Counted from the stretch's first letter, positions 26,599-37,257 are shown. The stretch is DNA of 52,004 nucleotides from Opitutia bacterium (GCA_947472765.1 CANJCM010000026.1:1-52004); one strand, 5' to 3'. Notes: a model not told the origin generated them from the letters alone. Numbers and translations: made by a program.

Positions 26599-26637
26599 AA
26601 AGCCCCGCCCCCCGAGATCAACGGGAGCGGGGTTTTT
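26599..26637 (+). terminator. Rho-independent terminator after clpC
   Basis: CCCCGC (26603-26608) pairs with GCGGGG (26627-26632), extended by flanking A/T pairs, and is followed by a T run (26633-26637). It closes the mcsA-mcsB-clpC operon. Confidence 0.85.
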
Positions 26638-26753
26638 CGTTGATTAGGATTGTCATTCCCTGATGGGCGCCGAATTCACGTGACCGTGCCCATGAGCGCG
26701 TCTCCCGTTCGAATCACGATCCCTCACCGGGCGGCAGACGGGGCTCCCCAGCT

Positions 26754-26832
26754 TGTCATTCTGAGCGCCGCGAAGAATCCAATCCGTCCGGTCCGGGTTC
26801 CGTGTGGATTCTTCGCTGCGCTCAGAATGACA
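26754..26832. repeat. 28-base inverted repeat upstream of the transglutaminase-like gene
   Basis: The arms 26754-26781 and 26805-26832 are reverse complements with one mismatch; the left arm begins TGTCATTCTGAGCG. The element resembles a palindrome seen between genes in many unrelated bacteria. It can be translated (VILSAAKNP ... FFAALRMT), which makes the open frame run too far upstream. Confidence 0.9.
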
Positions 26833-26835
26833 GCG

Positions 26836-28662
26836 ATGGGGGGCCGGATCCGGGGCGTTCTGACGGCCGTCGGATTCTGCCTCCTTTTCGCCCCCCGCGC
26901 AGCGGCGGCGGCGGGCGCTGCTGCTACCGCGATTCCCGAGGCCGAAGCTCTGCAGGTGCCGACTCCCGCGCGCGTCTCCGCCCTCGTTACCGCCGCGCAG
27001 CGTGAGGGCTGGGCGGCGCAGGCCGCGCCGTTACGCGCCGCGGCACGACTGGCGTTTGCCCGGGAAAAATTCCCGGCCGCGGGGGCGTGGTATCACGTTT
27101 TCCGGTGGGCGGAGCTACTGGGACAGACGGAGAAGGATTTCATCCCACGGTGGATTCAGGCCGTCGACGCGGCGCGCGTGGGACATCCGAACATGGCGTC
27201 GAAGTACGACTTGACCAATCGCCCGCTCGCCGCGGCGCTGTCGCCGGAGCTGCAGACCTGGCTGCTGGGCAACGCTGCGCTTTCGGAGGAGTTCTTCAGT
27301 CTGCTGGCGCCGGTCGATTATCTGCCGCGGGTCCTCGGGATTCTCGAAGAGATTTATCGCGCGAACCCTGCGGGTTTCAAGGCGGGCCCCCGGCTGGCCC
27401 TCGCGATTGCCGTGGTTTATGATCTGCCGCCGCCGCCCATCTGGCCGCACGGGCAGGTGACGCCCGCGGCCCTCCCGCGGCGCCTGCCGCCGCCGGTCGA
27501 AGCCTTCGCGTGGTGGACGAAGCAGGAGCAGCTCGGCCGCACCGAGCACAAGTTGTCCCGGCTCGCGGCGGACGAGTTGAAGTTCGTGGTGGATGCCGCC
27601 GCCCCGTTTGCCGAGTTGGAATGGGCGCAGGCCAATGTCCGGTCGCCGCTGGCGCAACTCGCCGACGCGTATTCGATGATCCGGTATCGCAACGATCGCG
27701 TGACCGCGAACCAGCCCGTCTGGCCGGGGCCGCGTTACATGCTCGCCGACATCCTGGCGCAGGGAGGCATTTGTGCCGACCAGGCCTATTTCGCCACCGA
27801 GGTGGGCAAGGCCCGGGGCGTGCCCACGCTGTTGATCTACGGCGCGGGGAATGACGGCCGGCATGCGTGGTTCGGCTATCTCGACGGCAGCCAGAAGTGG
27901 CAGCTCGATGCCGGACGATATGCGGAGCAGCGGTTCGTCACGGGTTTCGTGCGCGATCCGCAGACCTGGGCGGAGTTCTCGGATCACGAGCTGAAGTTTC
28001 TCTCCGAGCGTTTTCACGACCTTCCGACCTACCGGCAGTCGCGGCTGCAGGCCGCGTTTGCGGCGGATTTTCTCGCGACCAGCGAAGCGGCGACGGCGGT
28101 GGCGGTGGCGCGAAGGGCGGTGAACTACGAGCGTCGCAACCTCGACGCGTGGGAACTGCTGGTGGCTGCGCAGCAGGCCGCCAAGGCCGACGCGAGGACC
28201 ATCGAGAACGTCCTGCGCGAGGCGGCGATCGCCTTTCAACGGTATCCGGATCTCGAGGCCCGGTTTGTGAATCGCGTCAGTGCGAGTCTCCGCGCCCGCG
28301 GCGAGACGAGTGCGGCCGATGCGGAAGAGCGCCGGATCGCGCGCAAGAATCAGGTCGACCGCACCGATCTCGCCGTGCAGCAGGCGCGGGATATCGTGTT
28401 GCGCGCGATGACCAGCCAGCCGCTGGCGGAGCAGATTCGCGCGTACAATTCCGTGGTGGACTCGTTCGGTCGCGGCGCTGGCACTGGTTTCTTCGACGAA
28501 GTCGTCACCGTTTTCGTCGAGCACCTTGTCAACAAGCTGCAGCGTCCGGCGGAAGCCCAGCAGGCGCTGGCCCGCGCCCGTCAGGTGCTCGCGCCGGAGC
28601 CACGCAGCCAGCTCGATCAGGAGTTCGAGCGTCTGGCGCAGCGGGCGAAGAAGGGGCGGTGA
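26836..28662 (+). CDS. Secreted transglutaminase-like protein
   Basis: A 608-residue exported protein. ATG 26836 is preferred since ATG 26827 lies in the palindromic repeat and earlier starts cross it. Residues 1-28 form a signal peptide (GVLTAVGFCLLFAPRAAAAA). A Cys-His-Asp triad of the transglutaminase-like fold is visible: Cys313 in GGICADQAYF, His343 in GRHAWFGY and Asp358 in WQLDAGRY. The C-terminal 200 residues are helical with tetratricopeptide-like spacing. Transglutaminase-like enzymes act as proteases, peptidoglycan amidases or protein crosslinkers; which one is not evident. It follows clpC but beyond its terminator. Confidence 0.82.
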   Translation: MGGRIRGVLTAVGFCLLFAPRAAAAAGAAATAIPEAEALQVPTPARVSALVTAAQREGWAAQAAPLRAAARLAFAREKFPAAGAWYHVFRWAELLGQTEKDFIPRWIQAVDAARVGHPNMASKYDLTNRPLAAALSPELQTWLLGNAALSEEFFSLLAPVDYLPRVLGILEEIYRANPAGFKAGPRLALAIAVVYDLPPPPIWPHGQVTPAALPRRLPPPVEAFAWWTKQEQLGRTEHKLSRLAADELKFVVDAAAPFAELEWAQANVRSPLAQLADAYSMIRYRNDRVTANQPVWPGPRYMLADILAQGGICADQAYFATEVGKARGVPTLLIYGAGNDGRHAWFGYLDGSQKWQLDAGRYAEQRFVTGFVRDPQTWAEFSDHELKFLSERFHDLPTYRQSRLQAAFAADFLATSEAATAVAVARRAVNYERRNLDAWELLVAAQQAAKADARTIENVLREAAIAFQRYPDLEARFVNRVSASLRARGETSAADAEERRIARKNQVDRTDLAVQQARDIVLRAMTSQPLAEQIRAYNSVVDSFGRGAGTGFFDEVVTVFVEHLVNKLQRPAEAQQALARARQVLAPEPRSQLDQEFERLAQRAKKGR

Positions 28663-28698
28663 GCCGCACGGATCCGTCGAACGAATAGCTGGGTTTCT

Positions 28699-28777
28699 GT
28701 GGCCGCGAGCGTGAGCGAGTGGGTTCTTGCCGTTTAGGTTTTTCGCTCATTCTCCACACTCTCACGCTCGCGGCCAC
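28699..28777. repeat. Inverted pair of GTGG repeats
   Basis: GTGGCCGCGAGCGTGAG at 28699-28715 is repeated in inverse orientation, ending at 28777, with about 45 bases between. As RNA the two copies could form a 17-base stem. Both begin with GTGG, like other hairpins in the window. Confidence 0.8.
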
Positions 28778-28827
28778 GCGGTCCACCTCAGTGCTATTTC
28801 CTCTTGAACCGGCCCATGCATTTAAAT

Positions 28828-28900
28828 GTAGGGCCGGCGCTCGCCGCCGGGCCGGTTCTCGAATGAAGGACATAGGCCTGCCGACCAGCGGCAGCCCTAC
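28828..28900. repeat. Inverted pair of GTAG hairpins
   Basis: Plus strand: GTAG (28828-28831) followed by a GGCCGGCG...CCGCCGGGCC hairpin (28832-28853). Minus strand: GTAG (28900-28897) followed by GGCTGCCG-CTGGT-CGGCAG-type hairpin (28896-28875). The latter is nearly identical to 47625-47646. The 295-base gap between two convergent genes consists mostly of these repeats. Confidence 0.8.
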
Positions 28901-28957
28901 ACCTCATGGTGTTCGTCCCCGCCCTCGAAAACGGACGTCCGACGGAGTGGTTCCGAC

Positions 28958-31900
28958 TTACTGCCACTGCCCGACGAAGGCGCCGGAGCGCATGAGATTA
29001 ATTTCGTAGACGACGCCGTTCTTGAGAATCAATTCCCACGTGAGTCCGGTCGCGGCTTCGGTGAAGGTCGCCCCGGTGTACGGCGACGAGAGGGTGGTCA
29101 TCGCGGCCGGGGTCGTCAGGGTCGTGGAGTCGAAACGCAGCGTCGTCAGCGAGCCTTCGAAACGTTTCTTCGCGCCGTTGGCGTAGGGCGGATTCGAGCC
29201 GGATGCGAAATAGGTGAGTTCAGGTCCGCTCACCGTACCGCCAGTGGTGCCGCCCGTGGTCGTCGGGTTGACGACGACGGTCGAGGTGACGTCGGTGGTG
29301 CCCTGTTTGAGCACGGCGCGATTGTTCTGCGCCGTGTAGGTGACGCCGTGCGAGTTCGTCCCGGCGGTGAACCGCAACTGGGTGAGGCCGGCGACACTGA
29401 CCGTGGCGCCGTTGCTCTGCAGAAGATCGCCGCCGGTGATCCGCGTTTCTCCCGCGGCCGAGCCGATGACCAAGACCGGCGTCGCAGCGTCGGAGGCGTT
29501 GATGTCGCCGACATAGACCGGTCCGCTGAACGCGACGCCGGGAGCGTAGACGCCGGTATAGCCCTTGGTGGCGAGGAAGCTGGCATTCGCCGCGCGGATG
29601 CCGCCGAACTTTCCATCGGTGCTGGAAATGGCGAGGTAGGCGACATCCGCCATGCCGTCGTAAGTCGTGCCGCTTTTGAACAGCGCCTGATTCACCGCGG
29701 TGGCCGTGCCGACCGTAAAGATGGTCACGTTGCTGTCGGCCGTGGCACCGGTAATGACGATTCCCGCATGACCCTTCACGTAGCTGACGGTCTGGTTGTA
29801 CTTCGTGGGGGCCGCGGGAGTGCCCGCGCCGTCGACGACGAGGGAGAGCGTGCCAGGACCGGAGTACTCCACCTGCACGATGTCGTCGGAGAGATCGATG
29901 TAGGAGATGCGCGTAATCTGATTGGTGTCGGCCGTGATTGTCGCCGCGGCGCCTTGGAGCAGGACCTGATCGTAGGTGTTGCCGCCGGGCACGGGTGTGA
30001 TGTTGGGACCCACTTCCGCGCCGGTGCCGGTCACTTTGTCAGTGCTGGTGGCGCCGACGACAAACGCCTGGGTCGTGACGGTCGTGCCGCTCGTCACGAC
30101 GGAGGTATAGAGGCCGGCGGTGGCGGGTTGGACATCCGTGAGGCTGAGACTTCCGCTGGTGGCTCCGGAAACATTGGTGCCGTTGCGCTGCCACTGGACG
30201 GTGGCGCCGCTCGGAACTGATGTGGCCGTCAAGGTGGTGGTGACAACCGGCGCGGCGCCGGCGAGGTCACCGCGGAGAATGATGCCCGAGTTCGCAATGG
30301 CGACGACGGTGCTGCCGCTGGCCACCATGCCGGTCATCACGGCGTTGGGCGCGAGGGAATTTTCGAGCGCGGTCCAGGCGACTCCGTCGCTGCTGGTGTA
30401 GGATTTGGCGCCATAGTCCGTGCTTCGGGCCACGAATTTTGTGCCGACGAAATAGAGGTAGCTCAACGAGAAGGAGGAAGGAAGGGCGGCGGCCGTCCAG
30501 GTAATGCCATCGGTGCTGGTCAAAGCGTACCGATTTCCTGTGAGGGCGACGAAACGACCGTTGCCGAAGGCGAGTGACTGGAATGCGGCGCCTGCGGGCA
30601 GTGTGGGAGTACGGTCCGCCCAGGAGATGCCGTCGGTGCTCGAGTAGAGCTTTTCCGAGGCCCCGAAGCCGCCCGCGCTGATGACGAACACTCCGTTGCC
30701 AAAAACCAGGCCGCTCACATTGCCTCTCGCTCCGGTGATGCCGTTGGCGGAACTCCAAGTTGCCCCGTCAGTGCTGGTGCGGGTGCCGAGCACGATGGCC
30801 TCCCGAATCGCCACGAAGCGATTGTTGCCGTAGGCCACGCCATAGTAGCGGTCGCTGGTGGTACCGGACACACCGGTCCAGGACGTTAGGTTGGTGCTGT
30901 GCTGGATGCCCGAGTAGTCGGCCGTGACGTAGCGGGTGCCATTGTAAGCCAGCCGGCCGAAATGGGCGGTGGTACCCGAGGTGACCTGGGTCCACGTCGA
31001 ACCGTCGGGGCTGGTCAGGACCGTGCCGCCGGAGCCGGTGGCGACGAAGCGGATGCCATCGTGAATGACGCCAAAGAGGTCGTTCACCGTTCCAGTGGAA
31101 CGGCGCGTCCAGGTGGTGCCGTCGGGGGAGGTGGTGATCGATCCATAGATGCCGAGGACATAGAACTGGTTGTTCGCGAACGCCCCGCTGGAGACATTCT
31201 CGAACTGCGGTCCGAGCTTGCGTTGCGAGTCGGGGAGGGCGGAGGTCCGCTTCGTCCAGGTCGCCCCGTCACTGCTCGAGTAAATGCCCGCGCCGCCACA
31301 GGCCACGAACCGCGTGCCGTCCGTGCTGACGGAGAGAAAGCCGTTGGAACTGTTCGTGATCGACGCGACGGCCGTCCAGGTGGTCGCATCGGTGGAGGTG
31401 TAGACCGCGGCGTTGAAATTGCTGTCCCGGCCCACGGCCACGAACTTGCCCGCGCCGAAGGTGACATCGAGGATGAGCGGGCTGGAGGCACCACTCGCGC
31501 CGGCGACGATGTTCCGGGTCCAGGTGGTGCCATCCACGCTGGTCACGATGGTGTTGTTGTTGCCGGCGCAGACGAACCGACCCGCTCCGTAGGTGCCGCT
31601 GCCCACATCGGAGATGCCGGCACCGCCGCGCGCGGACCACGTCAGACCATCGCTACTTGAAAGGAGGGAGACGCCCCCGAAACCGCTGACCACCCAAGTG
31701 CCGCCGCCAAAGGTGACATCGCCCAGCTGGGCATTGAAGGTGGAGGCGACGGTTGAGTTGATCGTCCAGTCGATGCCATCGGTGCTGGTCATGATCAGCG
31801 CGGCGCCGAGCGAGGTTGGCGTCCCCATGCCCACGGCCACAAACCGGCCGCCCGCGAAGGCCACGCCGTTGAGGGTCATGCCGGACGTGCCCATCCGGCG

Positions 31901-32122
31901 GATAGTCCAGCTGGCGCCGTCGGAACTGGTGGCGATGGTGGCATCGAGGCCGACCACGACGGCGACCCCGTTGCCGTAGGCGACGTCCTTCCACTGGTTC
32001 GACGCGGGGAGCGAGTTGGCCCAACGCCAGCTCTGTTGGGCATGGAGGAGGGGCGAAATCAGACCAAAGCCGACGAGGGCGAGGCAAAGGGCGAGGACTG
32101 GGGAGACAAGACGAGTGTGCAT
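28958..32122 (-). CDS. Large secreted beta-propeller-like repeat protein
   Basis: A 1054-residue exported protein from ATG 32122 (MHTRLVSPVLALCL), with a signal peptide ending near HAQQ. Residues 30-640 are about a dozen repeats of roughly 45-50 residues with the pattern GxFVAVGxxG ... TSxDGxTWT, resembling sialidase/BNR or Ycf48-type propeller blades. Residues about 655-725 form an Ig-like domain (VPSGATVQWQRNG ... AGLYTSVV). The rest is beta-rich and Thr/Gly-rich. The chain ends GVVYEINLMRSGAFVGQWQ with no recognised sorting tag. It is probably surface-exposed or released. A NarL-type dyad 40 bases upstream suggests control by the adjacent response regulator. Confidence 0.88.
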   Translation of the reverse strand: MHTRLVSPVLALCLALVGFGLISPLLHAQQSWRWANSLPASNQWKDVAYGNGVAVVVGLDATIATSSDGASWTIRRMGTSGMTLNGVAFAGGRFVAVGMGTPTSLGAALIMTSTDGIDWTINSTVASTFNAQLGDVTFGGGTWVVSGFGGVSLLSSSDGLTWSARGGAGISDVGSGTYGAGRFVCAGNNNTIVTSVDGTTWTRNIVAGASGASSPLILDVTFGAGKFVAVGRDSNFNAAVYTSTDATTWTAVASITNSSNGFLSVSTDGTRFVACGGAGIYSSSDGATWTKRTSALPDSQRKLGPQFENVSSGAFANNQFYVLGIYGSITTSPDGTTWTRRSTGTVNDLFGVIHDGIRFVATGSGGTVLTSPDGSTWTQVTSGTTAHFGRLAYNGTRYVTADYSGIQHSTNLTSWTGVSGTTSDRYYGVAYGNNRFVAIREAIVLGTRTSTDGATWSSANGITGARGNVSGLVFGNGVFVISAGGFGASEKLYSSTDGISWADRTPTLPAGAAFQSLAFGNGRFVALTGNRYALTSTDGITWTAAALPSSFSLSYLYFVGTKFVARSTDYGAKSYTSSDGVAWTALENSLAPNAVMTGMVASGSTVVAIANSGIILRGDLAGAAPVVTTTLTATSVPSGATVQWQRNGTNVSGATSGSLSLTDVQPATAGLYTSVVTSGTTVTTQAFVVGATSTDKVTGTGAEVGPNITPVPGGNTYDQVLLQGAAATITADTNQITRISYIDLSDDIVQVEYSGPGTLSLVVDGAGTPAAPTKYNQTVSYVKGHAGIVITGATADSNVTIFTVGTATAVNQALFKSGTTYDGMADVAYLAISSTDGKFGGIRAANASFLATKGYTGVYAPGVAFSGPVYVGDINASDAATPVLVIGSAAGETRITGGDLLQSNGATVSVAGLTQLRFTAGTNSHGVTYTAQNNRAVLKQGTTDVTSTVVVNPTTTGGTTGGTVSGPELTYFASGSNPPYANGAKKRFEGSLTTLRFDSTTLTTPAAMTTLSSPYTGATFTEAATGLTWELILKNGVVYEINLMRSGAFVGQWQ

Positions 32123-32161
32123 AAGGCACCCGCATTCTAGCCGTCGGAGACCCGCAGAGGA

Positions 32162-32179
32162 ATACGCACACGTGCGTAT
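32162..32179. promoter_or_regulatory. 7-2-7 dyad, candidate NarL-type operator
   Basis: ATACGCAC-AC-GTGCGTAT is a perfect 8-base inverted repeat with a 2-base centre. It contains TACGCAC-AC-GTGCGTA, the 7-2-7 spacing with TAC...GTA ends that NarL-type LuxR regulators bind. It lies 40 bases before the propeller protein start and after the LuxR-type regulator gene. A possible -10 (TAGAAT on the minus strand, 32139-32134) sits 17-22 bases downstream of the dyad, which would place the dyad at the -35 region. Confidence 0.55.
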
Positions 32180-32329
32180 CGGAACTCTAACGACGTGCGC
32201 CGGTGATCGACTCTGGTCCATTACGCAGACGAAGGACCGGGTGATGTTCTTCGGCGGTGACGCGCTGGCGCTCGAATTCGAGGGGGTTGAGTGGCGCCAA
32301 CGGGCGCGGCGGCCCGGAAATCGTTCAAC

Positions 32330-33214
32330 TCAGCGCCCCTTGGGCCGAAGAATCTCCAGCGCCGCCAGCATCGCCGCATTGCGCGTCTCGAGCCCGAGTT
32401 TTTGGAAGATGTGCTCCACGTGCTTGTGCACGGTTCGGACCGCGGAACCGAGAATCGTGGCGATGTCCGGGTTGCTCTTCCCTTGTGCGATCCAATACAG
32501 CACCTCGGCCTCGCGGGGCGTCAGGCCCAGGGTCCGCAGGGCCGCCGGCCCGGGCGCAGAGTCCGGCTCCTCAAGCACGAACATCAGGAGATCGCTGCGC
32601 GCACTTTCCGAAAAGAGACGCGCGACGAGGGGGCCGGCGGCGCCGAGGGCGCGCGGCAGCGAGACGGTGGATTCGGCCGGGAAGTGCTTGTGCAGGAGAT
32701 CGGCGGCGAGCCGGGTTTGAAAGATAATCCGCCGGGTCGAATCCGTGAGCACGATCGCGCGGTCGAGGGACTGACTGAGTTGTTCCTCGGCATCGGTGCG
32801 CAATGCGAGTTCGTCGGCGAGCGACTTCTGGAGCGCGCGGATTTGCAGGTGCGCGGCGACCCGGGCGAGGACCTCCGGCGGATACGCCGGCTTCGTGATG
32901 TAGTCCACCGCCCCGGCGGCAAACGCGCGCACTTTCTCATCGGGCTCCTGCAGGGCCGTCATGAACAGCACCGGGATATCGCGCCACTCCGCCTTCGCCT
33001 TCAGCAGCGCGCAGGTGGCAAAGCCGTCGAGCCCGGGCATCATCACGTCGAGCAGGATCAGATCCGGCACGTTGAACTGGAGAAGCGCGAGGGCGCTCCG
33101 GCCGCTTTCCGCCACGAGCAATTCGTAGCCAGCTTCGGTCAGGGCATCGAGCAGCAGCGACACGTTCGCGGGCGTGTCGTCAACGACGAGGACTTTGGCG
33201 GAAGTAGTGGTCAC
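32330..33214 (-). CDS. LuxR/NarL-type response regulator
   Basis: A 294-residue regulator starting with GTG 33214, overlapping the hybrid kinase stop as GTGA, so translation is coupled. Residues 1-125 are a receiver: Asp12-Asp13, phosphoacceptor Asp56 ([10 protein letters not shown]), Thr86 and Lys108. A coiled linker and PAS-like segment (about 130-215) follow. Residues 225-290 are a LuxR helix-turn-helix ([20 protein letters not shown] ... [14 protein letters not shown]). It is predicted to be phosphorylated by the kinase encoded directly upstream and to bind DNA as a dimer. Confidence 0.95.
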   Translation of the reverse strand: MTTTSAKVLVVDDTPANVSLLLDALTEAGYELLVAESGRSALALLQFNVPDLILLDVMMPGLDGFATCALLKAKAEWRDIPVLFMTALQEPDEKVRAFAAGAVDYITKPAYPPEVLARVAAHLQIRALQKSLADELALRTDAEEQLSQSLDRAIVLTDSTRRIIFQTRLAADLLHKHFPAESTVSLPRALGAAGPLVARLFSESARSDLLMFVLEEPDSAPGPAALRTLGLTPREAEVLYWIAQGKSNPDIATILGSAVRTVHKHVEHIFQKLGLETRNAAMLAALEILRPKGR

Positions 33215-36200
33215 GGCGGAGCGGCGGAGGTCGCGAGCAACTGTTCCAGCCGCTCACGGACGCGGGCCATCTGATAAGATTTGGCGAGAGCCTCAAGCTC
33301 GCTCAGTCGGGAGTCGCCGGGAGATGAGGTTCGCCATTCGGCGAGCAGGCGCAGGATGACGGCAATTTCTCCGCGCCGCGCAGCCGCCAGCAGCGGCGTG
33401 AGGTCGGCGAGCGGTGGAGGAGACGGCAGCGTAACCGCCGGGATCGCGGCCTCGTGACGCCAGGTGAGCCCGAGGTGCCGGCCTAGCTTGGCCAGCAGGT
33501 CGGGTTCGCGAAACGGTTTCGGCAGGAAGTCGTCACAACCGGCGCCGAGTGCGTTGTCGGGGTTGAACGCGAGCACGCTGGCCGACATCGCGATCAGTTT
33601 GAGCGCCGCCCCTGCGTTTGATTGCCGGAGGCGGCGGGCCAGCTCGAATCCGTCCATGCCGAGCATCCGCAAATCGAGCAGGACGGCATCCGGACGCCAC
33701 GTCGGCGCAATCTGCAGCGCCTGTTCGCCGCCATCCGCCTCGCGCAGTTCGAAGCCAAGCGGTCCCAGCAATTCGACCAGGAGCGTGCGATTGGTCGCGA
33801 TGTCGTCCACGACCAGGATCCGGCGGCGCGGGCCGTCGTAGCCCAGGACGCCGGGCAGCCGGAGCGGTGGAGCGGGAGTGGGGGCTTCCTGCGGCGGCAA
33901 GAGGACGGAGAACGAGAAAGTGCTGCCCGCGCCCGGGGCGGTCTCCACCGCGAGCACTCCTTCCATCAGCGCGACGAGCCGCTGGCTGATCGCGAGACCC
34001 AGCCCGGTGCCGGGCTCGGCCGGACGGCCTTCGACGGCCTGCTGGAACGGCTGGAACAATCGGGCTCGATCGCTCGCGGTGAGGCCGACGCCGGTGTCGC
34101 TCACGGAGAAACGCACCTTCGGGCTGTCCATCGCCGCCCGTAGGGTGACCGAGCCGGCGGAGGTGAACTTCACCGCGTTGCTGAGCAAGTTGTCCAGCAC
34201 CTGCCGGAGTTTCTGCGCGTCACCGAGTACGGTGGGGGGCAGTGCCGGATCGATCTCGAGGGTGAATCGCAGGCCCCTCGCCTCGGCGCGGGGCGCCATC
34301 CCCGTGGCGATGTCCTCGAGCAACTGCCGCAGGTGCAGCGGGGCGGAGCGGACTTCGAGCTTGCCCGCCTCGATCTTCGAGAAGTCGAGCACCTCATTGA
34401 TCATTTGGAGCAGGTGTTCGCCGCTTTCGTTGATCACACCGACGCGGGCGAGTTCGCGGGGCGGGAGGGCGTCATTCTTGCGGAGCAACTGGGCGTAACC
34501 GAGGATCGCGTTGAGCGGCGTCCGCAACTCGTGGCTCATGCTGGCAAGGAAGAGCGACTTCGCCCGGTTGGCGTTGTCCGCCTGTTCCTTGGCGAGCTGC
34601 AGCTCCGCCGTGCGATGCCGGACGATTTCCTCGAGGCGGCGGCGTTCGCGCTCACCGGCCCGCAGCCGCCAGTGGAGGAATGCGGCCACCGCCCCAGCGA
34701 GTGCGAGCGCATAGAATACGAAGGCCGCGGGCTGGAGGTACCAGGGTGGGGCCACCGAAAACACGAAGCCCGCCACCGGTCCCACCTGGCCATCGCCATC
34801 GCGGGCCCGGACCTCGAAGTTGAAAGGACCGCCCGAGATATTCGTGTAGTTCACCTCGCCCGCGGACGACCATTCCGACCAGTTATCATCGTAACCGCGC
34901 AGTCGGGTCTGGTAACTGAGATTGGCGGCCGCATCGAACCGGAGCGCGGAGAAGGAAAATGTGATCGGGTCACGCCGATAGCCCAGGCGGAGCGGCGAAT
35001 TCGCGCGTCCGAACGAGGGGCCCCAGTGGCCGGCGTCGCGCTGGTAGATCTCCCGAATCATCGCCTGCGGCACCGGTCGCCGCGCTTCGAGCGCCTCGCG
35101 GATGTCCACGCGCACCAGCGTGTCGCGTCCGCTGACCCACAGGACGCCGTCGCCTCCCGCAGGGTCTGGATCGTGATTGATGTAGTACGCGCCGAGGTAG
35201 CCCGCGAGAATCGGAATGGCGCGCGGGAACGGTTCCCAGCGCCACTCGCCTTTCTGCCGCCGGAAACGTCCGACGGTCAGCGTATCGAGCTGGTCGGTGG
35301 GTCCCACTTGCGCGTAGATGCTGTTTTCCCCGACCGTCAGCAACGGATGGGAGTAGAGCCCGGCGCGGCCCGTCGCGACAAACGCCGGTGCGGGTTCGAA
35401 CTGATTCCGGATCCGGTCAAAAATAAACGCGCCGTGCCCGGTCGAGAACAACGGGGCGCCATCCGGACCCGCACCCACGCGGCACCAGCCCGTGTCGGTC
35501 GGCAACCCGTGGGTGCCGGGCGCGAACGCCGTCAGCACCGGTTCGCTCCAGTCGGTCCTCCCTGGCGTCCGCTGGCTTCGGAAATAGCCATGCTGGATCG
35601 TCCCGATCCAAAGCGTTCCATCGGGCTCCTCGAAGATCGACTGGGTTTCATCCTCGAAGCCGGGCATCAGCCCCTCGTCGACGAGGGCGTCGCCGTTGAA
35701 GCGCAGGACCTGGATGCCGCCGAGCAAGCCGAGAAAGTATCGGTTCGGATCGGTCACGGAGCGGGTGAACGCGATCGCGGCGGCCCCGCTCATCGGTAGC
35801 AGCAACTCGGGCGTGGCCTCCGGCCGCAGACGAACGATGCCGCGGTCGCTCACGACGAGCAGTCCGCTTTCGTGCACGGCCACGTTGTTGGACCAGCTGA
35901 TTTGCTGCGCTTCCTTGAGCAGCCGGGCGGGGCCGCTGGCGGTCGCGGCGTCGAGCCGGTAAAGCGCGTCGTTCGTCCCGAAGTAGAGCTGGCCGCGCCA
36001 GCGCTTCATGTCGCTCGCGATGGTCGGCCCCAGACCGTTTCTCTGATCGAAGAGCGAAATGCCCGTCCCGATTTCGACGCGCGAGATACCGGCGAATGTG
36101 GTCACCCACAAACCGCCGCCACGATCCTGGTGCGTGATATAGGTGACGTCGCTGATCAGGCCGTGGGTCGCTTCGGTGAGGTGCTCGAGTGGGACGCCCT

Positions 36201-37068
36201 CGGCTGAGGCCAGGACGACGCCCGAGGTCAGCGTGGCCGCCGCGTACGATCCGTCGTGCAGGCGGGTGAGCGTCAGCAGGCCGAGCGGGCCGAGGACCGC
36301 GGCCATCGGCGGTTCCCAAGGGGTGAGCACGCCCTCGTTGATGCGGAAAAATTTTCCGTTCTGTGTCGCGACCAGGGCGCCGGCGGGATCATCGGTGAAC
36401 GACACATACGTGCTGCTCACCACTTCCGGATCGGCCTCGAGACGCACGAATTTGCCCTGATGCCAGCGGAACAACCCCTCGCCCTGGCGGCGCAGATAGA
36501 GTTCACCGCCGCGGCTGTCGATTTTGGCCCGGACGGATTCGGGAAACTCGAAGACCTGGATCTCTTCGCCGCGGACCCGCACCACGACTTTGCCGGCGGC
36601 AAACCAGGCGGCGCCGTCGTGCCAGGTCACGCTCCAGACGACGCCGACCGGACGATGTCGGGCCTCGAGTTTCGAAACATAGGAGCGATAGATCGGCAGC
36701 CCATCGGGGCCCGGAGTGCAGACCCCGAATTCGTCGCTCGCGCTGACGTAGATGGCGCCGTCGGGACCGGGCGCGAGTCCGCGGACCCAGGAGGTGGGGA
36801 CGGGAATTTTGCGAAACGCGCGACCGTCGTACTCCATGACGACGCCGTAGACTCCAAAGTAGATGAGTCCCGTGGCGCCCTCGGTGACCGTGAAGACCTG
36901 GTTGTGCGCCTGGTATTCCCGCGGCGGAAAGTTGCGAATGACCGGGCGTCCGCGCTCGGCGTCCGTAGCGGCGCGTGTAGAGACGAGGGCGAGAAAGCTG
37001 GACAGCGCGATCGCGAGCCACACGCCGGGACGGCAAAAAAATGGGCGGCGCGACGCAGCGAGTGGCAT
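33211..37068 (-). CDS. Hybrid sensor histidine kinase with periplasmic propeller
   Basis: A 1285-residue kinase from ATG 37068; a TTG five codons upstream is possible. Signal or anchor helix (about 8-32), two-component propeller repeats in the periplasm (about 50-670), Y_Y_Y domain (about 690-775), transmembrane helix (about 785-805), HisKA with His846 ([10 protein letters not shown]), HATPase with N-box NLLSNAVKF and G-boxes DTGVGL and GTGLGLA, and a receiver with Asp1132 (VLLDLRM). The layout matches the hybrid two-component systems of Bacteroides that sense glycan fragments, except that the DNA-binding domain is in the separate downstream regulator. The C-terminal 80 residues are helical without an obvious phosphotransfer His. 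Confidence 0.95.
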   Translation of the reverse strand: MPLAASRRPFFCRPGVWLAIALSSFLALVSTRAATDAERGRPVIRNFPPREYQAHNQVFTVTEGATGLIYFGVYGVVMEYDGRAFRKIPVPTSWVRGLAPGPDGAIYVSASDEFGVCTPGPDGLPIYRSYVSKLEARHRPVGVVWSVTWHDGAAWFAAGKVVVRVRGEEIQVFEFPESVRAKIDSRGGELYLRRQGEGLFRWHQGKFVRLEADPEVVSSTYVSFTDDPAGALVATQNGKFFRINEGVLTPWEPPMAAVLGPLGLLTLTRLHDGSYAAATLTSGVVLASAEGVPLEHLTEATHGLISDVTYITHQDRGGGLWVTTFAGISRVEIGTGISLFDQRNGLGPTIASDMKRWRGQLYFGTNDALYRLDAATASGPARLLKEAQQISWSNNVAVHESGLLVVSDRGIVRLRPEATPELLLPMSGAAAIAFTRSVTDPNRYFLGLLGGIQVLRFNGDALVDEGLMPGFEDETQSIFEEPDGTLWIGTIQHGYFRSQRTPGRTDWSEPVLTAFAPGTHGLPTDTGWCRVGAGPDGAPLFSTGHGAFIFDRIRNQFEPAPAFVATGRAGLYSHPLLTVGENSIYAQVGPTDQLDTLTVGRFRRQKGEWRWEPFPRAIPILAGYLGAYYINHDPDPAGGDGVLWVSGRDTLVRVDIREALEARRPVPQAMIREIYQRDAGHWGPSFGRANSPLRLGYRRDPITFSFSALRFDAAANLSYQTRLRGYDDNWSEWSSAGEVNYTNISGGPFNFEVRARDGDGQVGPVAGFVFSVAPPWYLQPAAFVFYALALAGAVAAFLHWRLRAGERERRRLEEIVRHRTAELQLAKEQADNANRAKSLFLASMSHELRTPLNAILGYAQLLRKNDALPPRELARVGVINESGEHLLQMINEVLDFSKIEAGKLEVRSAPLHLRQLLEDIATGMAPRAEARGLRFTLEIDPALPPTVLGDAQKLRQVLDNLLSNAVKFTSAGSVTLRAAMDSPKVRFSVSDTGVGLTASDRARLFQPFQQAVEGRPAEPGTGLGLAISQRLVALMEGVLAVETAPGAGSTFSFSVLLPPQEAPTPAPPLRLPGVLGYDGPRRRILVVDDIATNRTLLVELLGPLGFELREADGGEQALQIAPTWRPDAVLLDLRMLGMDGFELARRLRQSNAGAALKLIAMSASVLAFNPDNALGAGCDDFLPKPFREPDLLAKLGRHLGLTWRHEAAIPAVTLPSPPPLADLTPLLAAARRGEIAVILRLLAEWRTSSPGDSRLSELEALAKSYQMARVRERLEQLLATSAAPP

Positions 37069-37125
37069 CGCCGGTTCAGGCAATCGCCGCCGCCGAATCG
37101 GTCAAGATGTCACGCCGCACCTTCC

Positions 37126-37257
37126 AAATTTCAGATGACCGATTTTCAGTCCTCAATATTCAATCTTCCGCCAGCGAACGCGCCCCAGCGCAAAACCGCG
37201 GGGCAATGGTCGCGGCCCCGATCGAAAATTGAAAATTGAAAAGCGGTCATCGCAAAT
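37126..37257 (+). repeat. Heptad-armed palindromic element F, copy 1
   Basis: The left arm starts AAATTTCAG and runs through period-7 units (TTTTCAG, TCCTCAA, TATTCAA); the centre is GC-rich (AGCGAACGCGCC); the right arm holds GAAAATT heptads (37223-37241). It is upstream of the DUF433/DUF5615 pair and is more degenerate than copies 2 and 4. Confidence 0.8.

Noticed and set aside
22959-26621. 1220-codon open frame antisense to mcsB and clpC
   Set aside because: It mirrors two well-conserved genes; GC-rich codon bias removes stop codons from the opposite frame. The product is a charged, family-less sequence.
33211-33460. HPt domain at the C-terminus of the hybrid kinase
   Set aside because: The segment is helical but lacks a visible HxxKG-type phosphotransfer histidine.
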